A DNA stretch of 64,000 bases from Aidingimonas lacisalsi (GTDB lineage: Bacteria > Pseudomonadota > Gammaproteobacteria > Pseudomonadales > Halomonadaceae): positions 186,001 to 250,000 of the forward strand of contig NZ_VRYH01000006.1 of assembly GCF_008079445.1 (NCBI RefSeq), given 5' to 3'. Position 1 is the stretch's first letter, and each line of letters begins with the position of its first letter. This document shows positions 52,089 through 61,015 of the stretch, in pieces. Position numbers and translations under genes: made by a program. The notes under the pieces were generated by a model. That model saw only the letters and a list, made by a program, of their open reading frames with translations. It was not told the origin of the DNA and made no database searches.

Positions 52089-54119
52089 CTACTCTGTCAG
52101 GCGGTTGGTCAATCGTTCCTGAAAGGCAGCGATCGATTCGGGCCGGGCCAGGTAGTAGCCTTGAATGAGATCGACATGGTATGTCTCGAGAAATTCCAAC
52201 TGACACGGTTTTTCCACGCCCTCGGCGACGAGGTGTAGCCCTAGTGCCTTGCCCATGGCGATAATCGAGCGCGCCAGGGGAACGTCATCCTGTTGTTGCA
52301 GCGGGTCGATGAAGACCTTGTCGAGCTTGATCTCATCGACTTGAAACTCCTGCAAATAGCGAAGTGATGAATACCCCGTGCCGAAATCGTCGAGCGAAAG
52401 CTTGATCCCCAGACGACGTAGGGCCTGGAGTTTATTGGCGACTCCTGGTGTCACCAGAAGTGATTCGACCACCTCGAGCACGAGACGTTGAGGGGCCAAT
52501 TGATACTCCTGCAGTAGTGAGGCGGTGCGGGCCGCGAAATCATCGTCGCGGAGTTGATGGACCGACACATTGACGGAAAGCCGCATTGCACTGTGCTTGA
52601 GAGGACCGGCTAGTAATATGGCGGCTTGTTCCAGCACCCAATAGCCGATGGGTCGAATCAGGCCGGAGCGCTCTGCAACACCGATGAAGTCCCCGGGAGA
52701 CAACAAGCCTTGTCGTGGATGCTGCCAGCGTATCAGCGCCTCGGCGCCTCTCAGCTCGCCGTGCACATTGAACTGCGGTTGCAGATAAAGGCGAAATTGA
52801 GCGTCGTTGAGCGCATCGCGTAACTCCCGTTCGAGACGATTGTGTTCGCGTTGCCATTCGCTCAACTCGCTATTGTAGAACGCCAGAAAATGGCGTGTGT
52901 CGGCACGTGCTTTCTTGAGCGCCAATTCGGCACGTTGCAGTAACTGGTCGGTATTGCGTGAGTCGTCGGGATAACTGGCAATGCCCATGGCGAACTGCAG
53001 GCTGACAGGATGCCTATCGCCGACCCAACTGTGGGCATTGAGTGTGGTGAGAAGGTCGATGCCCGATGTCTGTAGATGACTACGGGATTTAGCCGGTATC
53101 AGGATGACGATGCGGTTGGATGGCAGCCGCGCCATTTCGAGAGACGAGCCACACTGATGGACCCACCGGCGGAGCTCGGTCGCGACTTGATACAATGCTT
53201 CGTCGCCCGCTGGTTGACCAAGGGTCTCGTTGACATGGCTGAGACCGCCAATGCGGAGCACGCCAAGATGGAAACTGCCCTTCGACAGGTAATGTTCCAG
53301 ACTGGCATCGAGGCCTCGCAATGTCGGTAAATGGGTGACTTCGTCGTAGTGTATCTGGCGATACAGGTCGCGTTCCGCCGCCTGACGGCGCAGTGATTCG
53401 GAAAATTGGGACAGTAGACCGGACACCGCCATCAAGCAGCTGACATCCTCGGCACGCCATTGCCTTGGCTGCTGGGACTCACAGCAGAGGATGCCGCGTA
53501 ACTCGCCGCCGACGAAAATGCCCACGTCGAGCATGGAAGCGATGCCGAATGTCTGTAGGTAGTGCGAGAGTTCCTGCAGTCTGGGATCCTTGGGAGCATC
53601 GTCGGCTGTCAGGCTTGGCGCATTCTGCAACGCCTGCATGTAGTCGGAAATCTGGCGTGTATCGAGAGACTCGCCAATCAGTTTCGGGGTCAGGCTGGCA
53701 TGACAGCTCATGACGTTACTGCCTTCATCGAGCAGCCAGATGCTGAGGGATTCGGCATCGACGAGCTGTGAGGTCGATTGCAGGAGAACATTGAAAAAGT
53801 GGGTTTCGCTGACGTTTTGTTGATGCAGTTCGCGTAATTCTCGCCAGGCTTGCTGCTGGTCCGCCAGACGTTGCTGGGTATCCAGCATCTCGTTGATGAT
53901 GGCTAGTCCAGCTTGTGACTGACGGGAGAAACGCTTAAAGGACCATGCGCTTAACCCACCGATCAGGAGTAGGGGGATGAGTAGCAGCCACGGCCATCGT
54001 GTCCACAAGGCGACGAGGATCAGTACAATAGCGACCGATGATATGCCATACCACCAATATCCGTGGCGCCGATAGCGATGGCTCATCGAGCGCCACTTGT
54101 CCATGACCGAGCGACTCAT
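52089..54119 (-). CDS. GAF-GGDEF(degenerate)-EAL protein, likely c-di-GMP phosphodiesterase
   Basis: 676 residues. Two membrane helices at about 20-57 are followed by a coiled region, a GAF domain, a GGDEF-like domain and an EAL domain. The GGDEF active motif is lost (LPSNRIVILIP in its place), so cyclase activity is unlikely. The EAL domain keeps EALIRW, NVSVHQL, EVVES, DDFGTGYSSL, DEIKLDK and AEGVE, all needed for phosphodiesterase activity. It would degrade c-di-GMP and may sense a small molecule through GAF. A diguanylate cyclase at 60013-60804 could be an opposing enzyme. Confidence 0.9.
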   Translation of the reverse strand: MSRSVMDKWRSMSHRYRRHGYWWYGISSVAIVLILVALWTRWPWLLLIPLLLIGGLSAWSFKRFSRQSQAGLAIINEMLDTQQRLADQQQAWRELRELHQQNVSETHFFNVLLQSTSQLVDAESLSIWLLDEGSNVMSCHASLTPKLIGESLDTRQISDYMQALQNAPSLTADDAPKDPRLQELSHYLQTFGIASMLDVGIFVGGELRGILCCESQQPRQWRAEDVSCLMAVSGLLSQFSESLRRQAAERDLYRQIHYDEVTHLPTLRGLDASLEHYLSKGSFHLGVLRIGGLSHVNETLGQPAGDEALYQVATELRRWVHQCGSSLEMARLPSNRIVILIPAKSRSHLQTSGIDLLTTLNAHSWVGDRHPVSLQFAMGIASYPDDSRNTDQLLQRAELALKKARADTRHFLAFYNSELSEWQREHNRLERELRDALNDAQFRLYLQPQFNVHGELRGAEALIRWQHPRQGLLSPGDFIGVAERSGLIRPIGYWVLEQAAILLAGPLKHSAMRLSVNVSVHQLRDDDFAARTASLLQEYQLAPQRLVLEVVESLLVTPGVANKLQALRRLGIKLSLDDFGTGYSSLRYLQEFQVDEIKLDKVFIDPLQQQDDVPLARSIIAMGKALGLHLVAEGVEKPCQLEFLETYHVDLIQGYYLARPESIAAFQERLTNRLTE

Positions 54120-54261
54120 GTCCGGCTGTTAGTCCCTGAATGGAATACGGCATTGTGCAGTATCGATCATTCTAGCCGGGCGGACACCATCAGTCATGGG
54201 CAAAATTGCGTGCGTATCAACGCTGCGAGCCAGGAGAGTCGAGGGTACCTTCGCGTGGCCG

Positions 54262-55983
54262 TCAGCGCTTCAACGCGTTACGCAGGAATTCGACGATGGA
54301 GTCAGCCGGAACCATGGTGGCATCGCTATCGCGACGTCCCTTGTACTCGAGCTCACCCTTGTCGAGACTGCGCTCTCCTATCACGAGGCGGTGGGGAATA
54401 CCGATCAATTCCTGGTCGGCAAATTTGACGCCGGGACGGGTATCGCGATCATCGAGCAGGACATCGATTCCCTGGGCCTGCAATTCCTCGTAGAGACGTT
54501 CCGCAGTCTCGCGAACACGTTCGGATTTGTGGGCATTCATCGGTACCAGCATCACTTCGAAAGGCGCGATGGCGTCGGGCCAGATGATCCCTTTCTCGTC
54601 GTGACTCTGCTCGATGGCAGCGGCGACCACACGGGTCACGCCGATACCGTAGCAGCCCATCAACAGCGGCACGGCCTTGCCGTTGTCGTCGAGCACGGTC
54701 GCGTTCATGGCCGTCGAGTACTTTGTACCCAACTGGAAAACGTGGCCGACTTCGATGCCGCGGGCGATGGCCAGTGTGCCCTTGCCGTCGGGCGAGGGGT
54801 CGCCTTCGATGACGTTGCGCAGGTCGGCCACCTTGGGCAGGTCGACATCACGCTCCCAGTTGATACCAAAATAGTGCTTGCCGTCGGTGTTGGCGCCGGC
54901 ACCGAAATCGCTCATCAATGCCACACTGCGGTCGATGATGATCGGCAGGTTCAGCCCGACCGGGCCCAGTGAGCCCGGGCCGGCACCCACGGCGGCGCGA
55001 ATCTCTTCCTCGCTGGCCATGGTCAGTGGTGCCGCGACCTCGGGAAGGTTCTCGGCCTTGACCTCATTGAGTTCATGATCGCCACGCACCAGCAAGGCGA
55101 CGAGATTCTCGTCGCTGCCGTGGGCAATCAGGGTCTTGATGGTTTTCTCGATGGGCAGGCCGTGTTGCTCGACCAGCGTCGCGATCGTTCTGGCATTGGG
55201 TGTATCGACCAACCGAAGCGCCTCTTGAGGCGTTGGCCGTTCGGGCGTTTCACTCAGCGGCGCCGGCAATGCTTCCGCCTTTTCGATATTGGCGGCATAG
55301 CCGGACTCGGTGGAGAAGACCACTTCGTCCTCGCCGGAATCGGCGAGCACCTGAAATTCGTGGGAGCCGGTACCGCCAATGTCCCCGTTATCGGCCTCGA
55401 CGGCCCGGAAATCCAGACCCAGGCGTGTGAAGATGCGGACATACGCATCGTACATCGCTTCGTAGGAACGCTGGAGGCCGGCCTGGTCGACGTCGAAGGA
55501 GTAGGCGTCCTTCATGATGAACTCACGGGCACGCATCACGCCGAAACGGGGGCGCGTTTCATCACGAAACTTGGTCTGAATCTGATAGAAGTTGGTCGGC
55601 AGTTGCCGGTAGGAACGGATCTCGTTACGGACCAGATCGGTGATCACTTCTTCGTGGGTTGGCCCATAGCAGAAGTCACGATCGTGACGGTCGCGGATTC
55701 GCAGCAGCAAGTTACCGTACTGGTCCCAACGGCCGGACTCCTGCCACAGCTCGGCGGGCTGAATCGCCGGCATCAGGACTTCCTGGGCCCCGGCACGATC
55801 CATCTCTTCGCGGACGATGGTTTCGACCTTACGGAGGGTGCGTAGTCCCAGTGGCAACCAGGTATACAAGCCTGCTGTCAGGCGGCGAATCATGCCTGAA
55901 CGCAACATGAGCTGGTGGCTGACGATATCGGCGTCAGCAGGCGTTTCCTTCAAGGTGGCTATCAGCAATTGACTGGCGCGCAT
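54262..55983 (-). CDS. proS: Prolyl-tRNA synthetase (bacterial type with editing domain)
   Basis: 573 residues from the ATG at 55983 ([30 protein letters not shown]), matching the family length of 572. Class II motif 2 ([26 protein letters not shown]) and motif 3 ([27 protein letters not shown]) flank a 180-residue INS editing domain that clears Ala-tRNA(Pro). The high load of Pro codons in tonB makes it a notable neighbour only by chance. Confidence 0.98.
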   Translation of the reverse strand: MRASQLLIATLKETPADADIVSHQLMLRSGMIRRLTAGLYTWLPLGLRTLRKVETIVREEMDRAGAQEVLMPAIQPAELWQESGRWDQYGNLLLRIRDRHDRDFCYGPTHEEVITDLVRNEIRSYRQLPTNFYQIQTKFRDETRPRFGVMRAREFIMKDAYSFDVDQAGLQRSYEAMYDAYVRIFTRLGLDFRAVEADNGDIGGTGSHEFQVLADSGEDEVVFSTESGYAANIEKAEALPAPLSETPERPTPQEALRLVDTPNARTIATLVEQHGLPIEKTIKTLIAHGSDENLVALLVRGDHELNEVKAENLPEVAAPLTMASEEEIRAAVGAGPGSLGPVGLNLPIIIDRSVALMSDFGAGANTDGKHYFGINWERDVDLPKVADLRNVIEGDPSPDGKGTLAIARGIEVGHVFQLGTKYSTAMNATVLDDNGKAVPLLMGCYGIGVTRVVAAAIEQSHDEKGIIWPDAIAPFEVMLVPMNAHKSERVRETAERLYEELQAQGIDVLLDDRDTRPGVKFADQELIGIPHRLVIGERSLDKGELEYKGRRDSDATMVPADSIVEFLRNALKR

Positions 55984-56115
55984 GGGTCCGGCGTTTCCTT
56001 CCTGAATTCGGTCGACGTTAGACGCAAGCGCCTCCATGGGCGCCGACGCATGGTACTTGCCCTCGATTGTACGGCAACCCCTCGTCGTGGAAAACGCCCA
56101 GGGTAAGCTTCCTTG

Positions 56116-56718
56116 TCACGGTGACTGTGGGGCCAGTCGCTTTAGCCAGAACACCATGGGCTTGTCGGTTTCGTGATCCTCGCCGATGTCCTTCCAGTGG
56201 AAGGTCGTATGCAGTTCGGGCACCTGGCGGTAGCCCTGGGCTTCCCAGAAGCCATTCAATGGCTGGTAGTCGGCAGGGCGTAGCGGATGATCGGCAGGTC
56301 GCTCCACGGCACAGAAGGCGACGGTATCGAAACCGTGTGCTCGTGCATGTGTCTCGCGCTCGCGCATGAAGGCCTTGCCGATGCCCTGGCCACGATATCG
56401 GGAGCGCAGTACCGACTCACCGTAGTAGAAAATGCGTGAAATATCGTAGCCCGCCTGTTCGAAAGGTGCGCGGAATTCCTCGATATCCTCGCGTAACGGC
56501 ATGCCGGTGGCGGCCCCCACCACGCGGTCCGCATCCAGTGCCAGGACGAACAGGCTGTCGGGGCAGGTCGCATAACGATTCAGATAGTCCGCTTCATACT
56601 CGAAATCGCCGTCGTAGAGATAGGGGAAATCGCGAAACACATCGATACGCAGCCGTGCCAGATCATCGAGATAGGGGGTAATGGCTTGCCCCTGGCAAGT
56701 CGTGAGACGAATGGACAT
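56116..56718 (-). CDS. GNAT-family N-acetyltransferase
   Basis: 200 residues from ATG 56718, with GGGGAG 9 nt upstream. The acetyl-CoA loop is RSRYRGQGIGKAFMREREMHA-like: GESVLRSRYRGQGIGKAFM, preceded by beta-strand VLALDADRVVGAATG. Substrate is unknown. It lies 133 bp before proS on the same strand and may or may not share a transcript. Confidence 0.88.
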   Translation of the reverse strand: MSIRLTTCQGQAITPYLDDLARLRIDVFRDFPYLYDGDFEYEADYLNRYATCPDSLFVLALDADRVVGAATGMPLREDIEEFRAPFEQAGYDISRIFYYGESVLRSRYRGQGIGKAFMRERETHARAHGFDTVAFCAVERPADHPLRPADYQPLNGFWEAQGYRQVPELHTTFHWKDIGEDHETDKPMVFWLKRLAPQSP

Positions 56719-56819
56719 GAGTGTGACTCCCCGCAACGCCGGTGACGATTATCGGCACCCTAGCAATGTTGCCGGAACGCGCCAAGCACAGGCACGACAG
56801 CCGCGTTGGTGGGGGCGAC

Positions 56820-57296
56820 TCATAACGGAATTTGATGGCTCGAAACGACCTGACGCAGACCGATGAACGAGCGAATCTGGCGCACGCCGGGCAGGTAGAG
56901 CAGCTGCTCCGCGTGCAGCTTGTTGAAGCTCTGATTGTCGCGCGTCCTGACCAGCATGAAATAGTCGAATTCACCGGTGACCACATGGCACTCCATGCAG
57001 CCGGAGACTCGCTGTGCCGCCGTTTCGAAATCCGAGAACGAGGTCGGGGTCGAGCGATCGAGTACCACGCCGATCAGTACGACCATCCCGGCATTCAGCC
57101 TGTCGGGGTTGAGATGGGCCACGATGCCATCGATCAATCCGTATTGCTTGAGTCGGTCGACGCGTCTCGAACAGGCCGGGGGGCTCAAATTGACCGCTTC
57201 CGCCAATGCCACATTCGAGATCGAGGCATCTCGTTGCAGTTCGCGGAGAATGGCCTTGTCGATACGGTCGAGATCCTGGGTGGTCAGGGATGTCAT
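56820..57296 (-). CDS. acdR: Lrp/AsnC-family regulator, probable AcdR
   Basis: 158 residues. The N-terminal helix-turn-helix (LDRIDKAILRELQRDASISNVALAEAVNLSPPACSRRVDRLKQYGLI) and C-terminal RAM ligand domain (GMVVLIGVVLDRS ... GCMECHVVTGEFDYFMLVRTRD) are typical of Lrp/AsnC. It is divergent from acdS, the arrangement known for AcdR, the activator of ACC deaminase in Pseudomonas and rhizobia. A 14-bp inverted repeat lies in the gap. The specific name rests on context. Confidence 0.85.
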   Translation of the reverse strand: MTSLTTQDLDRIDKAILRELQRDASISNVALAEAVNLSPPACSRRVDRLKQYGLIDGIVAHLNPDRLNAGMVVLIGVVLDRSTPTSFSDFETAAQRVSGCMECHVVTGEFDYFMLVRTRDNQSFNKLHAEQLLYLPGVRQIRSFIGLRQVVSSHQIPL

Positions 57297-57374
57297 GTCA
57301 AAACCGTAAGATGTTTCATTTCTCGAAGCGGCTGTTCTGCGTAAAAAAAGATCGTGATTTTCCCACTTAATGCG

Positions 57375-57388
57375 TCATTAGATAATGA
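57375..57388. promoter_or_regulatory. Inverted repeat TCATTA-GA-TAATGA, candidate AcdR operator
   Basis: A perfect 6-bp inverted repeat in the AT-rich gap between acdR and acdS, 78 bp before the acdS ATG and 79 bp from the acdR start, so near the middle. AT-rich palindromes of this type suit Lrp-family binding. Confidence 0.5.
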
Positions 57389-57465
57389 TTCGTAGGAAAA
57401 ACGCAATCCTGTTAGTTCGACCTTTGGATAACATGAGGGGAGTCCCATTCAAGGAGAGCAGTGAT

Positions 57466-58482
57466 ATGAATCTGGCGCAGTTTCCCCGTCATCCTTTGAC
57501 TTTCGGTCCCTCGCCGATCACGCGGTTGAACCGGCTGACGGATCATCTGGGCGGAAACGTCGAGATCTATGCCAAGCGTGAGGATTGCAACAGTGGACTC
57601 GCCTTCGGCGGTAACAAGACACGCAAGCTCGAATACCTGATTCCTCAGGCCATTGAAGAGGGGTGCGATACGCTGGTATCTGTCGGTGGCTTGCAGTCCA
57701 ACCAGACCCGCCAGGTAGCGGCCGTGGCGGCGCACCTGGGGATGAAGTGCGTCCTCGTGCAGGAAGATTGGGTCAACTACCACGATTCGATCTATGACCG
57801 CGTCGGTAACATCGAACTCTCTCGCATCATGGGAGCGGATGTGCGTCTGGAAGACGCCGGTTTCGATATCGGCATTCGACCGAGCTGGCAAAGTGCGTTG
57901 GAAGATGTGGAGCGTCGAGGCGGCAAGCCGTTCGCGATTCCCGCCGGCTGCTCCGAGCACCCATTGGGAGGCTTGGGCTTCGTCGGCTTTGCCGAGGAGG
58001 TGCGTCAGCAGGAGCGTGAACTGGGCTTCGTGTTCGATTATGTCGTGGTATGTTCCGTGACCGGTAGTACCCAGGCTGGGATGGTCGTCGGGTTTGCGGC
58101 CGATGGCCGGGCCGATCGAGTGATCGGTATCGATGCCTCCGCCAAGCCCGGGCAGACCCGCGAGCAGATCACACGGATCGCTCGTAATACGGCGTCGCTC
58201 GTCGAACTGGATCGCTCCATCGCCGACGATGACGTGGTGCTGGATACCCGTTATGGTGGCCCCGAATACGGTGTGCCGAACGAGGGGACCCTGGAAGCGA
58301 TACGTCTGTGCGGCAGGCTGGAAGGCGTACTGACCGATCCCGTCTACGAAGGGAAGTCGATGCATGGTTTGATCGACAAGATCCGTCATGGAGAATTTCC
58401 TGACGGCGCGCGCGTGCTGTATGCGCATCTGGGTGGCGCTCCGGCGCTCAGTGCCTATGCGGCGTTGTTCAAGAACGGATGA
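57466..58482 (+). CDS. acdS: 1-Aminocyclopropane-1-carboxylate (ACC) deaminase
   Basis: 338 residues from ATG 57466 (AAGGAGAG 7 nt upstream), exactly the length of Pseudomonas AcdS. PLP lysine Lys51 (GGNKTRK), Ser78 (LQSNQTRQ), Tyr268, Tyr294, Glu295 ([11 protein letters not shown]) and Leu322 (AHLGG) are all present; Glu295 and Leu322 separate real ACC deaminases from D-cysteine desulfhydrases. It opens the cyclopropane ring to give 2-oxobutyrate and ammonia, lowering plant ethylene in associated hosts or supplying nitrogen. The divergent Lrp-type gene is its likely regulator. Confidence 0.95.
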   Translation: MNLAQFPRHPLTFGPSPITRLNRLTDHLGGNVEIYAKREDCNSGLAFGGNKTRKLEYLIPQAIEEGCDTLVSVGGLQSNQTRQVAAVAAHLGMKCVLVQEDWVNYHDSIYDRVGNIELSRIMGADVRLEDAGFDIGIRPSWQSALEDVERRGGKPFAIPAGCSEHPLGGLGFVGFAEEVRQQERELGFVFDYVVVCSVTGSTQAGMVVGFAADGRADRVIGIDASAKPGQTREQITRIARNTASLVELDRSIADDDVVLDTRYGGPEYGVPNEGTLEAIRLCGRLEGVLTDPVYEGKSMHGLIDKIRHGEFPDGARVLYAHLGGAPALSAYAALFKNG

Positions 58483-58487
58483 ACGAC

Positions 58488-59240
58488 CTACAGGGCCAGT
58501 GTCACCACCAGGCCCAGGCCGATGGTGACGGAAAAACTGAGCAGCGTACCGAGCAGGACGTACTCGGTCAGTTTTCGCTCCTGCGTGTCGCGCAGTTCAC
58601 CGAAGCGCAGTACGGATTTGGCCGCCAGTAGAAAGCCGATGGCGGTCATCTGATCGGCGAGCACCAGGGTCAGGATCAGGAAGCGCTCCAGCATGCCGAT
58701 TCGGGCACCGGCCGCCACCAGCGTGCCCGGGTTGCTGATCTCGGCACTCCAGCGCTGCATCGCCAAGGTGATGACGATCGACATCGGCTGCAGGATCAGC
58801 ATATAGGCAATGACGACCATCAGGATATCCGGCGAAGCCAGCCAGTGCCAGGTGAGCGCCAGGGGCTGCCAACTGTTCAGCCAGGCAAACCAGACCCCTA
58901 CCAGCACCAGCCCATGCAGCCCCTGGTCGAGAAGGAACCAGCGTAGCCGATCGGGTGTCAGGCGGGCCTTGCCGAGATCGATCAGGGCATGGCTGACACC
59001 GATAACGATCACTAGTACTGCGACGACGCCAGGAGATGGCCCGTCGGCGGCCGACAGCGTGGCTAGCGTGAGCACGACGGTGGACAGGGCGACATGCACG
59101 AGAGCGTGCAGATAGAGTTCCGGCGCTTGAGCACCACGCTCCCGTCTGGCATCGACCCAGTGTCTGGGTTGCAAGGGAAAATCACCGATGAGGTGGGCCA
59201 GCACCAGGCCCAGCAGCACGGAAAGATCCAGGCTGGTCAT
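58488..59240 (-). CDS. DUF3307 multi-pass membrane protein
   Basis: 250 residues with about seven hydrophobic helices. The conserved N-terminal LLGLVLAHLIGDFPLQPRHWVDARR and the HALIDLGKARL segment are the DUF3307 family marks (His and Asp pairs inside helices). Function is unknown. Its start overlaps the stop of the SatD-like gene by 4 bp (ATGA), and this gene pair recurs in other bacteria, so the two proteins probably act together. It is 5 bp from the convergent acdS stop. Confidence 0.85.
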   Translation of the reverse strand: MTSLDLSVLLGLVLAHLIGDFPLQPRHWVDARRERGAQAPELYLHALVHVALSTVVLTLATLSAADGPSPGVVAVLVIVIGVSHALIDLGKARLTPDRLRWFLLDQGLHGLVLVGVWFAWLNSWQPLALTWHWLASPDILMVVIAYMLILQPMSIVITLAMQRWSAEISNPGTLVAAGARIGMLERFLILTLVLADQMTAIGFLLAAKSVLRFGELRDTQERKLTEYVLLGTLLSFSVTIGLGLVVTLAL

Positions 59241-59887
59241 GGCTCGTCGTCCTCCGTGACGATATCAAGTGCGAGTCGCTGTTCCATGAAGGCCAGGTAA
59301 TCCGACAGCAGCGGCCAGCGTGCTCGCCGCAGCCGCTTGTGTACGCCGGGTTGGCTGATCCCGATGCGTTCCGCCAGCGCCTGTTGCGACTCTTGATGTT
59401 GTAAAGTCAGCAGGACCGTTTCCGCAGAGTGGGCCGACCAGTCGTCGATCATGTCATCGGCGAAACGGGTCAGCAGTGCGAGACAGGCGTCATCCCGGCC
59501 CGTCGGCAAGCTCAGCGCAAGGTGAGCGTTCATGCCATCCAGAGTCTGACCGGAACGGATGAAGGGATCGTCATGGGCTTCCGAGACAGGCTGTTTGCCA
59601 CTCCATTGGCTTCGGCCGACCGCTATCGCCACCCTGGCATCCCAGCGCTGCGTCTCATCCGAATGCTGGATCAGGGCCGCACGCAGCATGATGGCGGCGT
59701 GCAATCCTTGTGCCGGTTGGGGGACTGCCAATTGGAAGCCGTCGCCCCGATAACGTTCCCCCTGACCGCCATAACGATCGGCAAGTCCTTCGAGAATCGC
59801 ATCGAGTACCGCGAACAAGCGCGTCGAGTCGCGTATCTTGCGCGATTGAATGACATCACCGGTCAATACGGCAATCGGTCTTGTCAT
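59237..59887 (-). CDS. SatD-family protein: cyclase-like fold plus C-terminal HTH
   Basis: 216 residues. The start IAVLTGDVIQSRKI (Asp11) and RYRGDGFQLAVP (Asp49) look like the two metal-binding loops of class III nucleotide cyclases. The middle (DARVAIAVGRSQW) resembles another core strand of that fold. A helix-turn-helix follows at about 169-190 (ALAERIGISQPGVHKRLRRAR), like a sigma-70 region 4 or MarR-like domain. It may bind a nucleotide and DNA. It is coupled to the DUF3307 gene by ATGA. No function is established that I know of for this pair. Confidence 0.8.
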   Translation of the reverse strand: MTRPIAVLTGDVIQSRKIRDSTRLFAVLDAILEGLADRYGGQGERYRGDGFQLAVPQPAQGLHAAIMLRAALIQHSDETQRWDARVAIAVGRSQWSGKQPVSEAHDDPFIRSGQTLDGMNAHLALSLPTGRDDACLALLTRFADDMIDDWSAHSAETVLLTLQHQESQQALAERIGISQPGVHKRLRRARWPLLSDYLAFMEQRLALDIVTEDDEP

Positions 59888-60012
59888 GGCGTGAGGACAC
59901 CGCTATTCATGGATGCCTTCATCATAGCCCAAAAAAGTTATTATGCAATAATATTCCTTTTAAGGGTTATATATATTAATGATAACCAAATAGAGTTATT
60001 GGTGACGCGGCG
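59888..60012. promoter_or_regulatory. AT-rich intergenic segment with paired inverted repeats, upstream of satD-like gene
   Basis: This 125-bp gap is strikingly AT-rich in a GC-rich area. GGTTAT (59965-59970) and ATAACC (59982-59987) form perfect arms around an 11-nt spacer (centre TATATATTAAT), and TTATT-ATGC-AATAA (near 59939-59953) is a second small repeat. It should carry the promoter of the satD-DUF3307 operon (minus); the arms may be operators. Confidence 0.5.
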
Positions 60013-60804
60013 TCACGCGGAATGGGAATCCTCCCGCCAGCTCGGTGGGACGGTATCACTGGTTACGCAATTCCTGCCTTGCGCCTTGCACTGATAAAGG
60101 GCGGCGTCGGCACTGGCGATCATGCGGTCGAGTTCGATAGGGCGGCCAGGTGCCGTGGTGGTAACGCCGATACTGACCGTCACGACATTCGACACATCGG
60201 AGCCCTCGTGGGGGACGCCCACAGCTTCCAGCATGTCGCGCATGGCCTCGGCAAGTTCAGTGGCCTTCTCCTTATCGGCATCGAGCAGTACGACGAGAAA
60301 CTCCTCACCGCCCAGCCTTATCACGATATCGGTTTCCCGTCGGAAGATATCACGCAGCACATTGGCGATTTCCAACAGGCAATCGTCTCCAGCCTGATGA
60401 CCGTACAGATCGTTGTACTCCTTGAAGTGATCGACATCGATCATGAGCAGGGAGACGGGGCGCATCCAGCGGCGACTCAACGGCAGGACGATCTCCAGAC
60501 GCTGCTCGAGAAGCCGTCGATTACCGAGACCGGTCAAGGGATCCTTGATGGCCTGTTGATGAAGCAGCAGGTTGGAGGCACGCAACTGCTGGAGACGACG
60601 GCTTATCCGGACGATCGAGGGAGCGCTTACCCGAGAGCTTGGCGGTTGCGTCACACTCGCTTCATGAAGCGAACAGGCGTCTTCATCCAGCCAGTCCAAC
60701 AGCCGCTTCAACGGACGTCGGTAAAACGAATGAACTGCCAGTAATGCTACTCCAGCCGTAGCGAGTGACGCGAGAACAGCAGCGGCGATATGGATCGATG
60801 GCAT
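60013..60804 (-). CDS. Membrane-anchored diguanylate cyclase
   Basis: 263 residues. One N-terminal helix (IHIAAAVLASLATAGVALLAVHSFY) is followed by a coiled linker and a complete GGDEF domain: DPLTGLGNRRLLEQRL, SLLMIDVDHFKEYNDLYGHQAGDDCL and RLGGEEFLVVLLD (active motif GGEEF). It should make c-di-GMP. An RxxD inhibitory site four residues upstream of GGEEF is not apparent (FRRETDIVIRLGGEEF; the preceding RETD is a possible I-site). It is the nearest opposing enzyme to the EAL protein at 52089-54119. Confidence 0.92.
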   Translation of the reverse strand: MPSIHIAAAVLASLATAGVALLAVHSFYRRPLKRLLDWLDEDACSLHEASVTQPPSSRVSAPSIVRISRRLQQLRASNLLLHQQAIKDPLTGLGNRRLLEQRLEIVLPLSRRWMRPVSLLMIDVDHFKEYNDLYGHQAGDDCLLEIANVLRDIFRRETDIVIRLGGEEFLVVLLDADKEKATELAEAMRDMLEAVGVPHEGSDVSNVVTVSIGVTTTAPGRPIELDRMIASADAALYQCKAQGRNCVTSDTVPPSWREDSHSA

Positions 60805-60912
60805 TGGCTGGATTCAGGCTCCTTACCGCCGTTGAGAACCGCGTTCGTTGAGGGGGTATCTCGAGTTATCGACGGCAATACAGCAAACTTTAATTAAGCG
60901 TGCTGTCGATGG

Positions 60913-60963
60913 TGGTCATGGGGATGCCACGGATCTGTCATCTGGATGCCAAGGGGATGTCAC
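60913..60963 (+). promoter_or_regulatory. Five-unit Pho box (PhoB operator) of the phoD gene
   Basis: Five 7-bp units with an exact 11-bp period: TGGTCAT, ATGCCAC, CTGTCAT, ATGCCAA and ATGTCAC, with 4-nt G-rich or mixed spacers. They follow the CTGTCAT Pho-box pattern. A -10 candidate CATACT (60975-60980) lies 11 nt after the last unit, the normal spacing. This strongly implies phosphate-starvation control of the downstream phosphatase. Confidence 0.85.
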
Positions 60964-61015
60964 TCGGTGAACCGCATACTTGTCGGTACCGATGACTGCA
61001 AAGAGGAGAAACAGG

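Noticed and set aside
57412-58428. 338-codon open frame antisense to acdS
   Set aside because: It mirrors acdS, has no ribosome binding site or known family, and such long shadow frames are common in GC-rich genes.
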